A stretch of 64,000 bases of DNA from NCBI GenBank assembly GCA_038503075.1, contig JBCAML010000005.1:1116001-1180000 (forward strand). Direction: 5' to 3'. Shown here piece by piece: positions 22,283 to 34,258 of this stretch (position 1 is its first letter; each line of letters opens with the position of its first letter). The translations under genes were made by a program, and so were the position numbers. This stretch comes from Gyromitra esculenta (taxonomy: Eukaryota > Ascomycota > Pezizomycetes > Pezizales > Discinaceae). Below the pieces are notes generated by a model. The model did no database searches. It saw only the letters and a list, made by a program, of their open reading frames with translations, and was not told the DNA's origin.

Positions 22283-25102
22283 TTTGGGATGGACGGAATG
22301 GCAAGCAGCGTCGGTTTCGGGCCAAGTGTAAGAACTTAGTCTATATTTTAAGCGTCGGTCGATTGCACTTGCTATTTTCGATAAACCCTGTATACACCCG
22401 TTAGCTCCCCGGTTCTTGATCCTAACGATGATAGCTTGTTTCGACTTACAACTCAATCCATCTCGAATGTGTAAAGGCGCTGAACAGACTTGTACGGAAC
22501 TAAAAAAGAACGGGGAATGGTAAATCATGTCGATATTTATTTATCCTCTAGCTGCGGGGAAAGCAGAAAATATTGGTAATAGAGGGTTTACCGAGAGAAC
22601 TCCCAGCTTAGACCAAGGCTGGAGGGATCGAGGGGACCCACCGGACATGTACACGGAGTTCTTCCTGCTATGCTCCTGTCCCTGTCCCTTCCTGTACGAT
22701 CCTGTACATGTCACATTACCACTTGCCATGAACTTTGCAATTTGATATATTTGCTAACGGATTCCATCCCATAGCTCCATCCTTCCCTACAGACGCTTCG
22801 CTCGAAATTTGCAATTCTTTGCGGGCTGCCTTTCTTGTACAGGTGGCTTTAGCCCACAATGGCATTTTCCACTATGCCGTTGGGTCTGCAAGACATTCAT
22901 AAAATAGTGGCATTGGATAGATTTGTGGTGAAGTTGTGCTATACACGTGAGGTGGGCTGCCTTCTACCGCATAAAAAAAAGCACGAGGCGTTGCGGCAAG
23001 TGAGGAACTTTTTTCCCTATGGCGAAAGTCCCCAGAGAGGCCAGCTCCAATTGAGTAACTCATCCCTCCCCGACAAGCACACCGATACCTAACCTCCTGC
23101 TCCATTCCATCCCCCGATAGCCAGTACCCCAAGAAGTTGCGTATTCCCTGATACGTATCTGGGGGGGGGGGTGCCGGTTATCCGAAATTCTGGCTTGAGG
23201 GCCGACTTGGCATAGAGAATGACGCCTGCAGTTGACAAAAAAATTCATGGAGCAGTACGAATTCGCTTGCAGAAACTGATTTTAGATCTCCTCAAACCCA
23301 AGCGGGGATAGCGGAAATATAGAAATTGCAAGGGCTTCAGACGTTGGTCGAGCCATCAAGGTTAACATTCCGATCTCCAGGTTACGGCAGCCCTCGGGAA
23401 GTATAGCCGAAAGAGTCAATGTTGGTACCGACCCCCGTAGTCCCACACTTCGGCTATCGGAGGCCCTTGAACTCTCCCAGAACCGATGTGCCGAGCCAAG
23501 TCTCAGACGCAAACAAGCGAAGGTAACACATGCAAGTGCACTTTGACTTGAGCTTGGATCCGGCCCAACGTTGAGCCAATGTGCTTGAGGGACTGAACGC
23601 AGCTTGTGCTCCTACTAGGTCAATAAAAACACTGGAAGAAAAGAAAAGCTACCATATCCACTCGGATAACTGGTTAAATCCGGTATCCCCAGAGTACATG
23701 TAGCAATCAGCAAATTGTATATATATACTGAGCATAACATTATAACCACCAGTAGCCTCTGGAGTACCCTGGAGATACCAGATTTAACCAGTTATCCCAG
23801 AAAATACGGTAGTGAAACAGAGCATCAGACAAGCCGGCAGCTGCCGTGGGCCCAGGTTTATATGCTTGCCCTGAACGGCCATGAGAGGTCCTGCTTACCC
23901 CGAACGTCCAAACCTGATAAAGCTCAACTAATTCGTTTCTGCCAATTTACTTCAGACAGATCTCCAGCTAGAGCCTGCTCCAAGACATATATCGCATTCG
24001 AGAGTTGAAGCTTCAAGGTCAGCCTGCAGCTGGAAAACTTCAATCCGGAGGAACTTTCCGTCCAACATGCACCAATAGTGTTTAAAGAAAGTCCAGACCC
24101 TCACACAGCCATAGCGCGCGGGATTGTGCAGGTAACACTACCTCATGTCTAAGAAGGATATCCCTAACCCTCAACCCTCACAGAACATTCTCCAGCTCTC
24201 GACCGCTACCGTGACGGACTCACAGCCCCCAAAACTTGAACTTCCAAGCTCCTCTTGCGGAAGAAAAAAAAAAAAAAGCAAAAAAAAGCAAAGAGGCAGC
24301 TGAGGGTGCTCTTCAGAGCCCGTGTCTTGCGATAAGCCTTTTCAGGCCAACGTTCGTCTAGCCAGCTAGCTAGCTGCAGATGAAAACTACTCGTGATCAT
24401 ATATATGGCGCAGTTGAATTGATAGGTCGTATAAAAGCTGCCAATATACCATGATAACGAAAGGGATGTTGCCGTGAGCCGTGAGATGGAGTGGGTTTTA
24501 GATAAAAAGATAGCTGCAGCTGATCTGGGAATCAGTAATCAATGTATTTCCCGCCTAGACTATGCCCTCTAGTAAGATCATTGTAGAATTGTGGCAGCTC
24601 AGGATCTAAAGCGTTCTTTGGTCTTCCATGTTTCTACTAGAGATCGTACGTCGATCCGCATCCTTTACCTGGGTACCGGAAGTGGATATAGCTAGCGTAT
24701 GCCAGCTGCAGTTATCTTGCGACTCTACATAAAACCACCAAACGCTTCCATAGATAATCCTCCTAGACAAAAGCGACTGTTCAATGTAGAGTACCATGAC
24801 AACTCAGACCATATTTGTTTATATCTTATTAAATTATCTCATATAACTCATGGTATCACGCGAATATATTGTACAAACAAAGCCCGTAGATAAATATAAA
24901 AAGTATATAGTGCTCAAAGGCATACGCATTTATCATCCCAAATTCCCCAACCACACCCAGAGCCATAAAAAAGAAATAAAAAGAACCCAAAGCAAACTCC
25001 AAACCCATCGCAACAAACAGAAAATCTCAAGGGCAAAAGAGTATCAATCATTGATACCCGCTTGAAAAAAAAAGGAGACCCCACCCTGCTTCAACGCCCT
25101 TA
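22283..25102. other. Intergenic region with a foldback element
   Basis: No supported gene over 2.8 kb. It holds the promoter side of the MFS gene, homopolymers at about 23160 (G) and 24266 (A), and a foldback repeat at 23664-23797 listed separately. Confidence 0.5.
23664..23797. repeat. Foldback repeat, 34-bp inverted arms
   Basis: Arms 23664-23697 and 23764-23797 are inverted copies starting GGATAACTGGTTAAATC. They differ at three positions, all transitions. The spacer is 66 bp and AT-rich. It is MITE-like, but no target-site duplication is visible at the arm ends. Confidence 0.7.
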
Positions 25103-27254
25103 TTAGTGATTAACAACCCTTAAGCTCCTCCTTGGACTCAATAGCACTCCCCAGAACGTCGGCTCGCCCATCAATTCCATCTCACTGTCGCTCCGCTCCA
25201 TTGGTGGCCCCATTAAAGCATCGTCACCGCTTGTCCTACTACTGTGTCCATTACTGGCAGCCACCTTTTCGCTTGCCTCTCTAAGCTCTTTAATCTTCTT
25301 TCTATACCAGATATAGGCGCCCAGTAAAATTAGTATCACGAGCAATATAATTCCGCCGATCGTAGCACCGATGATAAGGCCAATATTTGGTGTTTTGTCG
25401 CCACGAGGACTGGAAGTGCCAGCGGAAAGATATGAAGTAGTCGTGCTAACGCTGCCATCACTATTCGTAATTGTTGCGGTCGTGGCTGATGCGGTGTGGG
25501 GAGTGACCGTCGTATACTTGTAATCTCCAGGCTGCCCCGTCGCAACTGGCGAGTCTGGGTCTGGAGTCTGAACAGGCTGGGTTACTGTTGCACCACCTGT
25601 TGGGTCCCCACCAATCTTGCTGATTACGATTTCTGGAACTTGATAGAACTCTGCTAGGCTCGTGTCGCCGCTAGAGGAAGTGAAACTAGTCTTCCACTGA
25701 TTTGCAGAAGCATCGAAGACGTAGATCCCAGGACTGTCACAGCTAAGTTCCTGCCCAACATACCCTCCGATCACAACCATCTCGCTCCCATGCAGTTCAC
25801 ATGTATGTCCTGCTCTCGCTGGAGGAACAGATTGCCCGTTCGTGTCCACCGCAATCCACGAGAAAGACGGTATGGTTAAAATCCACATATCATTAAATTG
25901 AACCTGATCCCCATAGGGAACAAGGTTCTGTCCACCAAAAAAATAAATGTTATGCGAACTACCGTCAGAAGCAGAACCAACAACAGCACACGGATTGACA
26001 CGGTATTTCGGAGTAGGGCCATCGGTAGCTTGTTTGGTCCAGGTGCGTGTGGAAAGGTCGTAGATATCGACTATGTTGAGTTGCGAGAAAGTATCATTGC
26101 GCCCACCACCAATACCGACAAGCATGCCTTCCTTTCCCCAGGGTACCTAGAGAGAAATAAGTCAGTCGGCGATTACAACCAGGATTAGTGTAGAGCTCAC
26201 AAATACCAGCACTCCATCTGCCCTCTCCGGAACACCAGCTCCCTGCAGTCCATTCTCGGTAACATTCAAGAATTGATTCTTGTCCATATCAAACTCCAAT
26301 AAACTCTTCAAATATACCCGCTCCGTCTGGATACTCCATCCCTCAGTCGTATAAGCATCCAAATGACCACCAAAATAAAACCCCAAACCTCGCTCAGGAA
26401 CGCTAGCACCAGCCCCTTCTGCGGCCCTCTCAATTGTTTTGCTACCAGAATCACTAGAAACAGATGTTTTCGAGGTGATGTCGGACCATTGGCTTGAAGC
26501 TAGATTGTACTGCCAGAGCGAAAACGGCGTGGGGCTGACGGCGGGTTTGTCGGAGAAGAGACCACCATAAAGGTAGATGTTTTTATAGTCGTGCCAAAGA
26601 TAGCTGCACATAAACATGAAGGAATTAGTAAATATGAAGAGGTCAACTGGTAAGAAAGAGTCAATACGAACCCATTCGCTACTGCAGGCGGCCCATTTGG
26701 CTGCGGAAGACCTGTGAGCTTCGGGCTCGCAACACTCCAACTGTTACCCAGTGATAGGGTCAAGAAATTATTATCTACCCACTATTAGCTCTCTAATCCC
26801 ATAAAGATATAAAAGGTAACATACTCCACGTATTAGAATTCTGTCCTGCACTAGTCTTAGCTTGTCCCCCGTATATATAAACCGTATCATTCACTAACAC
26901 GCTCTGATGGCTCCACCTCAAACAAATATCCGTCCTACTGTCCGCCCGTCTCTCTGATCGAGACCTCTTCTCCCAACCATTCTCCTTCGTCTCGAGTTTC
27001 ATACGAGTGTCTGGAAGAGCTTCGGCTTCAGCTTGGGTCAGCTGGTTCCGACGCTGAGAGTATCCGAAGAAGGCCGGGAACGAGACGAGGAAGATGGCGA
27101 GGAAGAGCGATATTCGGGGGAGCAGGCGAGGTAAGGGAAGGTAGAAATATGATAGGATGGGTGGCTGAGTTGAGCGGAATCCAGGATGTGCTACTCGATA
27201 CATGTGACGATTTCCTCTAGGTGATATTGATGATGGAAAGTCAAATCGCGTCAA
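25103..27254 (-). CDS. Membrane-anchored kelch-repeat protein
   Basis: Four exons (27254-26825, 26774-26672, 26603-26201, 26146-25103) give 659 residues. A hydrophobic N-terminal segment (LFLAIFLVSFPAFFGY, ~residues 35-55) is a signal anchor or signal peptide. Kelch blades follow: VYIYGGQAKT, IYLYGGLFSD, FYFGGHLDA, LVGIGGGRND, IYFFGGQNLV and MVVIGGYVGQ. A Ser/Thr-rich stalk leads to a transmembrane helix at ~540-565 (IGLIIGATIGGIILLVILIL), then a basic YRKK stop-transfer and a ~90-residue cytosolic tail. The likely topology puts the propeller outside the cell or in the secretory lumen. Intron 2 uses a GTTCGT donor. The start could instead be the ATG at 27203. A cell-wall or surface role is inference. 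Confidence 0.88.
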
Positions 27255-27948
27255 ATGGGGCGAAAGGGAAGCTGATGAAAGACTTCACGAGAATCTCAAG
27301 ACACGAAGGGGGAGAGGGAGAGGTGATCATAGGAAAGTGAAACCACAAATCTAAAACTAGACGGAGAGGTGTGAGAGAGCACCTGTCATGTCCAGCACCT
27401 ATGGGATTTAACAGAAAAACATGGCTTCACATGATGCTAAGAACCTGCTTCACCAACCAAGACAGACCTTCCCCTTCAGCCCCACCCAAAAGCCACCGTC
27501 ATCTTCGCAATCGGGGATTTCTGGAAACCCAGAAACTGGTGATCGGCACAACACGCAATTTGTGAGTTGTCTATCGTTCCCTTATACAGAACTGTCCAGA
27601 TAGAGTTGGTTGTCGCCAGTCTACGCTGTCCCAAGCAATCCCTGTAAACGTTGACAGAAGTTCCTGGTCTAACGACATACGTCACAGATTCTTGGCGTTC
27701 GCTTCGGAGCGACCCAACTATGGGAGGGAGGCAACCGAAGAGGCTGCGACAATTGGATGCTTTTAGCGATTTGCCAGTGGCCATTGTGGAGAAAATCTAT
27801 ATCACTAACCATTTCTTGCCTTTTCTCATTCATGAAAAGTCACTCGATCACGTGGCGTCATTCATTCCTCTGGGAGTTATTACTTCCAAGAAGTTCACCC
27901 CCGTACGCATTCATAAATGATAGTCAATGGTAACTTAGCACCCGTCTT
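27255..27948. other. Gap between the kelch-TM and monooxygenase genes
   Basis: This is the upstream region of the minus-strand kelch gene and the 3' flank of the monooxygenase. Small open frames are present without motifs. Confidence 0.5.
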
Positions 27949-30542
27949 TTACGCTAATTGGCTGATCTCAAATCTCGTCTCCTTCTCCTTCTCTATCCAC
28001 TCCTCTACGATACCCTTGTAATCACTTGGCCTATGAATCTCCACCCAATCTCTCCACCCACCCCACAACCCGCTCCCCATACTCTTTCTCCATGGACACA
28101 GCCCCAAATCTCTTAGCAAAATGTCACAATACTTTAATGAATCTACCAACAGAGCTCCACCCCCTGTACTTCTCGAAAACTCTTCAAACACAGCTATCTG
28201 CTTCTCAATATCATCTTTCTTAAGAATAGAAAGATTTAGCTCCTCCCCCCCTTCGCTATAATCACCGTCGAATCCTCCCAGGAAGTATACTGCGCTCCAC
28301 AATGCTTGAACCTCAGATACAATCATCGTTTGCCAGGATTTCGCCATCCCTAGCACTATCAATGATCGATCTTTCTCCGAAGAAGCCGTTAGTTCTGGGC
28401 TTGCCATGTTCCGAAATAGTCTTAAAGAAAGTGTCGGATATTCTAGGTCTATTCCGGTCTGCGAATCTATCGATATATCAGCAGTGCGAATTTTCAGCTT
28501 TAGCCGTTGCTGTGCAAGGGTTTCGAGTGATTTCCAATGTTTGACAATTCTTTCAACCTCTTTTTGAGCTTCCGATGAAGACTTCTCCTGGACGTTGTGC
28601 TTATATGGTAGCCCTAATTGTGCCTGGAGTTCAGAAGGCTCGAACACGAACGGAAAATTTGTTTTCCAGCCGGTTGCCATTATTAGGAGACTAATTCCGT
28701 GGATACGAGTGTCATCATCCAGTTGGATCCGCATCTCACTCCTACTACCGCCCCTGATTTCATCTTTTTCGAGGTTTTGGGAGATGGATTTAATCCCGGT
28801 GCGATAAATGTGAATGCCTGGTTGGCGGATAATATCCCAGAAACCTGGCTGATTCGTAATCAAGAACGACGTTGTACATGATCCACTGCTACAAAACAAT
28901 TTGTGAATTAGGTTTCCTCCCAAAGCATCTAGATATTAGATTTACCTAGTTCCTGGCCTCAGCTTATGCAAATACCCATCCTCTATTCCGTTAATCCCTT
29001 CCGTCGTCTCCCACGCCTTATCAAGCGCGCCCCATAACCCATTCACAATCATCCGCCCAAATTTCGTCTCATGTAAGAGTCTTCCAGCCCAACTTCTCCC
29101 CTGCAATCCCAAAGCATCCCTATTCTTATGCACTCCTTTCCCCAGAAATCGTCCGATACCTGGTATTATTTCCAGTACACTCTCCCACGAAATACTTTGT
29201 GCTATAGAGCTCTCGAATCCACACTTCTCGAATAGCCCCACAAGACGGACAGCCATAAGTTCGTCCATTCGAACTGGAACCGGCACTGTAGGGAGTATGT
29301 TCCTCAACCAACTCGGAAGGTGGAAATTCTCCAACGGAGAAGGATTTTCCACGAGTGGGACAGCAAACCGAGAGGGGGTAGAGGCTGACGGTCGGAAGAT
29401 CCAGTGAATCTTAACCGGGCGCAAATTTTCTGGTAGTGTGGCAAAGAAATAGACAATATCGAAGGCTGACTTTCTCCCGCCGTATATTGCAACTATTTTT
29501 GGATGAATTGAGAGCCTTGAAGGCGTAGCAGGTATAGTGAAGGTTTGTGGTGAATGTAGTGGAGTGGGTAGGGATTCCTCTTCTACTGCTATCGAAGAAG
29601 AATACGGATTCTCAAAGGGCTTCTGATAAAGCCCGTGTGTGCTATCCCTTGATTCTCGCATTGTTTTAGGCGAAGGTTTGGCGGAGGGTTCACGGTGATA
29701 GTCAACATCGATTCCGAGGTTGGCACGAGACCAATCTCCGAGCTCAACGCTATGTATCATAGTTCCGTCGTCGACGAACTCTTGTCCGGGAATGTAGGGT
29801 TTATTAGGTTCAGAGTTTGTGCCAACGGCAAGGACGAGTTTGTCACAGTATAATTCGAGTTGTCTCCCAAACTCTTGGATGCTAGAGGATAGAGGCTCAC
29901 GTGGCGGGTTGTGACTGATATTAAGGATCCATTCGCGGGTGGCTGGGTCACGATATACCATATTGACCTGTAGAAACCCAAGAGAGTGATATTAGTGCTC
30001 AAGGTACCCTAACGCGTGTCAAAGATAAAGGCCATAGTCTACCTTAACCCCGAATCTCATTTTCTCCGTCAACTCCCATTTTTTGCTCCAAGATACTAAA
30101 TACTCCTCCAATTTCCACCCCGCGATATATCCCGCCTCATTTGCCACATCCTCGCCCTCTAAGGGCATATCACTAAATTCATAAGTCCCGAGCGCATTCT
30201 GAGTATAGAGACTTGGGTATATTCGTGATCTACACCAAGATCCACCGAGCGATGAGTTTTCGTCAATAATTAGGATATCATGACTCTCAGTGGGTTTTGA
30301 GAGGTCGTGGGAAGGGAAAGAGGATGTAAAAGCCTTGGGAATACTAGACTGGCTGATAGGGGATGGGGGACTTTCAGTTGATTTAGGAGGAGAAGCCGAG
30401 GCGTAGTATTTAGTAAGTTGAAGGTAGGTCTTTGCGAAAGCGAGGCCGGATACGCCTGTATAAATAATAAGGTCAATTGTTTTTCATGGCGGAGTTCAGG
30501 AAGAGGTATGCCACCTGCACCAATAATTATCACTCGAGGCAT
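27949..30542 (-). CDS. FAD-dependent monooxygenase-like protein (FMO superfamily)
   Basis: Four exons (30542-30515, 30455-30043, 29967-28946, 28888-27949) give 800 residues. The first exon is only 28 nt and joins to make MPRVIIIGAGVSGLAFAKTY, the FAD GxGxxG motif. GGSWCRSRIYPSLYTQN and an SVELGDWS segment resemble FMO-type enzymes. A second dinucleotide motif reads KIVAIYGGRKSAFDIVYFFA, with Arg in the usual KSA environment, and LLIMATGWK is the conserved ATG stretch. At 800 residues it is longer than classical FMOs (~450-550); the extra length is mostly a mid-protein insertion and a long C-terminus. FAD and NADPH use is likely; the substrate is unknown. Branch sites and phases support all three introns. 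Confidence 0.88.
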
Positions 30543-30888
30543 CTTTATCGAGAAGTTTTCAAATTGAGGGTAGTTTCTCAGCCTTGGTTTCCCACGAGAT
30601 CTCAACTGACACAAACATCGCAAACATATATCCCCAGGAACACATTTTTAGTCCGACTATCCGTAATTTCAAATCCTCAATTTAGTAGCTTACACACTCT
30701 CGGTAGCAACGGATACTCAGTAATAATTGTCGTCATCATAGGAATCCTCCCCACTAACGCTGGCATCTCGTCATTTTACGCGTATGAAATCTGTAGATGG
30801 TGTTAGTATCTGCATCAACCCTTCCATCTCAGATTGCCGAACCCCACAAATACTTCGTTTATCAGATCGGGAGTTCGGAAACCTCAAT

Positions 30889-31058
30889 TACCGTATAAAC
30901 TGGCTAGATACGACCTGGTGTTAACGTGTGGCTTACGCGTAGAAAACACTTGAACCAGCCGGATAGAGAGTAGTTCCTGTCTTTTTCGCCACGCTCATCA
31001 CTATATCAGGTTTAGTTTTAAGGTAGCACCAGGTCGTATCTGATCAGTGTATACGGTA
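30889..31058. mobile_element. MITE-like element with 35-bp inverted ends
   Basis: Arms 30889-30923 and 31024-31058 are inverted copies with five mismatches in 35. Both outer ends are TA followed by CCGTATA, so a TA target duplication bounds a core of about 166 bp. That fits the Tc1/mariner superfamily. There is no coding capacity. Confidence 0.75.
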
Positions 31059-32226
31059 TACGGTATTCTCGTGGAGACATAAGATCCACGATTGCAACGG
31101 GCCGACCGGGAAGTGGAATACGCTTGAGGATGATGACGTTAACATCTAGCTAGTGCCGAGTGCTAGCCTATGAATTTGCCGAGTCTTCCGTGTTTTTTAT
31201 CCAGTCACATTATGCTACCGCCTGTTAAAAATGCGTAGCGTTCTAACATATTTTTATTCTATTTTTATTACCTGCAGAACACCGCTTCTTGGATACAAAC
31301 GAAAGGATTCGCGTTCTGCTATTCAGTGTCTTTCAAGGAGTATCAGGTTACCTCAAGACGAATAAAAAATAAATAAATGTAAGGTCTAGAGGCTCATGGT
31401 TCCCTATTGGCAGTAGCATTACATATACCCTATTGAAGGCCCCCTGCAGTGTCATGAGAGCGGTTCGTTCGAGTAACAATATATTAATATACTATGTCAA
31501 TTAACACAGGTTTTCAATAGAGTTGTCTCCGCGTCTAAATATACACCAAATTACTTCCCATGAACTACATATTAGAGGTTCCGCGCGAATAGATCTAGCC
31601 CCGATTTCTAGCAATCTGACTGGTGCAGATCAGCTTCTGATTGGTCAAAAACCAGGGTTAGTTCAAAAGCGCAAAGTCTCTATTTTCCCCAACAAACTTT
31701 CAAATTCACCACGACGGCATAGAACCTGGGTGGGGCATTCTCCAGTATTGTCTTAGAGTACAGGTGCAAGCTACGGTTAATAGCTAACTGCTGCTACGGT
31801 ATCCCTTTTAGCCTACCAAAACAAAAGACAGGCTTTGCCAAGGTTTAAAGTGACCCCGCTCTAGAAGTTTCATCAACTTTTGGGTCTCGGAAGAGATATG
31901 GTTTTAATCCGATGTGGTTAGGACTTCTATCCACGCTTTGATAGTTCTTTGGTGTTTCGTGATTACATGTAGTTGACGTTGGCTCTAGGAACTCACGAAC
32001 CGTGTGATAAAGCGTTATGTGGTACTGTTTTAGATGATGCGGCGAAGAGACAAGATAATTCTTCTAGGTGCATAGTTCTCAAGGGCTTAGGCGCAAAAAA
32101 AACCAATCTTAGCTATAGAGATTCCAAGGCTATAAAAGACGAGTTTGAAAAAAGTTTGCATTGTGTGATGGCATAATCAATTCCGCTATATTACTACATA
32201 TACCCGTCTCCAGCTGTAGCAGTGTA

Positions 32227-32399
32227 CAGTCGAACCTTGATATAAAGAACCACGATATAATGGAAGTTTGCAGTAACGGACAGAAATCAGGTGCAACTTT
32301 GAGTCCCTAGCACCACCCAAAATTTGCTGTAAGGAAAAATTTGCTATAACGAACAAATTCCCACGAATTATGCACGTCCCTTATAACAAGGTGCGACTG
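32227..32399. mobile_element. Pogo/Tc1-like MITE with TA duplication
   Basis: The 173-bp element begins CAGTCGAACCTTGATATAA and ends with its inverted, slightly diverged copy (TTATAACAAGGTGCGACTG). TA dinucleotides flank both ends (32225-32226 and 32400-32401). Internal TATAACGAAC-like motifs resemble the sub-terminal repeats of pogo/Tigger elements. It is non-coding and so must have been mobilised in trans. Confidence 0.85.
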
Positions 32400-32529
32400 T
32401 AGTGCCTTTAGTACTAAAGAGGGTTTAACTCCATGTACTTACATGTACAATATACGTAGCTATTTTAAGGTTAACCTCTCAACACTAAAACCCGAGTAGT
32501 TACCCCTCAGTAAAGAAACTGACAGCCAC

Positions 32530-32774
32530 TACTAGCCAAAAAAAAAAGTTTGTGACGGGGGTAAAGTTGGATAACAACCAAATCTATATTTCGGAGGCTA
32601 CAACCTACGGAATTTAACACCGACAACTATAAATTACAGACTAATTTGTAGATTGAACAGCCACAAAATAAACAGCAGTGGTAAGCTGATTGTGGGCTGG
32701 GGAATTGTGTTGTTAATGGGGCATGGTTGCTGCCGAGGTTTACCCACGTCACAAACTTTATTTTTTAGCAAGTA
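32530..32774. mobile_element. MITE family 2, copy A
   Basis: A 245-bp element with inverted ends of about 50 bp. Right-end signature: TACTTGCTAAAAAATAAAG, then GTGACGTGGGTAAACCTC and GCAACCA. The left end is the same with several changes. It is homologous along its length to the element at 57346-57598, so a real repeat family is seen twice in the window. Confidence 0.82.
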
Positions 32775-33956
32775 GACTAGCTGATCTATCTGCTCAATAA
32801 GCTAAGTCCTAAAAATTAGCAGGGCCAAAATTTTGCCAAAATTATTGATGCACGGCACGTTAGATGCATAACTTACTCCTGAAGATCATAGGCCATCCTA
32901 TCCTGTACCCTCATACCGATGACCCGAAACAGATATATCTAAGCAAGCTTTTTGTTCTTTGTATGTACCACAAGGGACAAATCAAACTTTTGTTTACACG
33001 AAATGATCCCCGACACCCTAGAAATAGCAGCGGAATTGCGTAACACCCCATATACTACTTTTAAGGCGTTAATAACGGCCTAGAGGTTATTGGGGATGGT
33101 GTATGTGCTCATAGAGTTGTCCACTCAAGGTCATTTTTCTCAATAATTTCGCAGGTTTTGTATTCACAGATGCTTTAACATCACGCATACCTTTGTAGAG
33201 CATTGATCTGTACCTTTTAAATTTCCTTTTATATGCCAATTAATGCATAATGACAAATTATAGAGCCGAGACACAATATCGAGCGATATTTGGTGACTGT
33301 ATACTTCAGTGATACATTGCGCCAATAAGACTCTAGGGCTGCTAAATCTTGCAATGTATCCGCACATGCGCATGCGCACTAAACGCGGCTAAAGTGGTAA
33401 AAATATCTCATATGAGCGAGTGAATTTGGAACTAGAGCACTTCAATTTCAGCTTTAGCGCATGGAATGAAATGAAATGTTTGCAAACTAGAATCGGCTAT
33501 GAATCGGAAAAACTCGGTGGCTACCCGGACCAAAATGGTGAAAACCCTGAGCCCTTGAATAGGAAAAATTCACCGCCTTGTATCTTGGCATTATTTCCTA
33601 TAAACTTGAAATTTCCCTCGCCCTCCTCTTCCTCCACTATGCGATTTTACTTCATAGGATCATTTCTATAGTTAATCGTCTCATCTGAAACTCTTACCAG
33701 AGCCACAGATATTCTCCAACCTGGGTGATGATTTATTTCCTCGGCTCCCTAGAGTGATGCCCTTTTATGCCTTCGCCTCGGCGGTGGTGGCTATGATCTC
33801 AACCCGATTTTCTATCTGTGTTCCTTGTGGACCTGGAAACGAGGGTGGGCGTCGATGGTGGTCTGACAGGCCCTTTTTTTCTTCCTGTTCCGGCGAACGT
33901 TTCATGTCATGTATGTAGCAAATAGAAAAGCATCATATGTTCCACGAAGCTTCTTC

Positions 33957-34258
33957 TCCAAAACCGTGCAAAGTTCGCGAGAAGAACCAAAATCTTTCCG
34001 AGGGGTGCAAGATATCGTAGCATTTGGTGAAATTCACTCCGGCGCTAGTAGGTAAGACACGCACATAATCTGTTAATACTATACGTTTATGATGCTGTGG
34101 GGGGATTTTTGGCGGAAAATCGTGGAAAGTCAACATGTTCTATGCATGTTTTACCTACCAACACTGGAATGAATTTCACCAAATACCTACTACGGTATGT
34201 GAGATGCATTTTCGTTTCGCTCCTCCCCTTTGAGCGATTTTGACGAAAGACTTCTGGA
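33957..34258. repeat. Large imperfect foldback
   Basis: The inner arms 34022-34055 and 34151-34185 match as inverted copies (ATTTGGTGAAATTCA, then GTAGGTAA) with only transition differences. Weaker inverted similarity continues outward to about 33957 and 34258. The outer ends are approximate. It is probably an old MITE or an inverted duplication. Confidence 0.6.
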
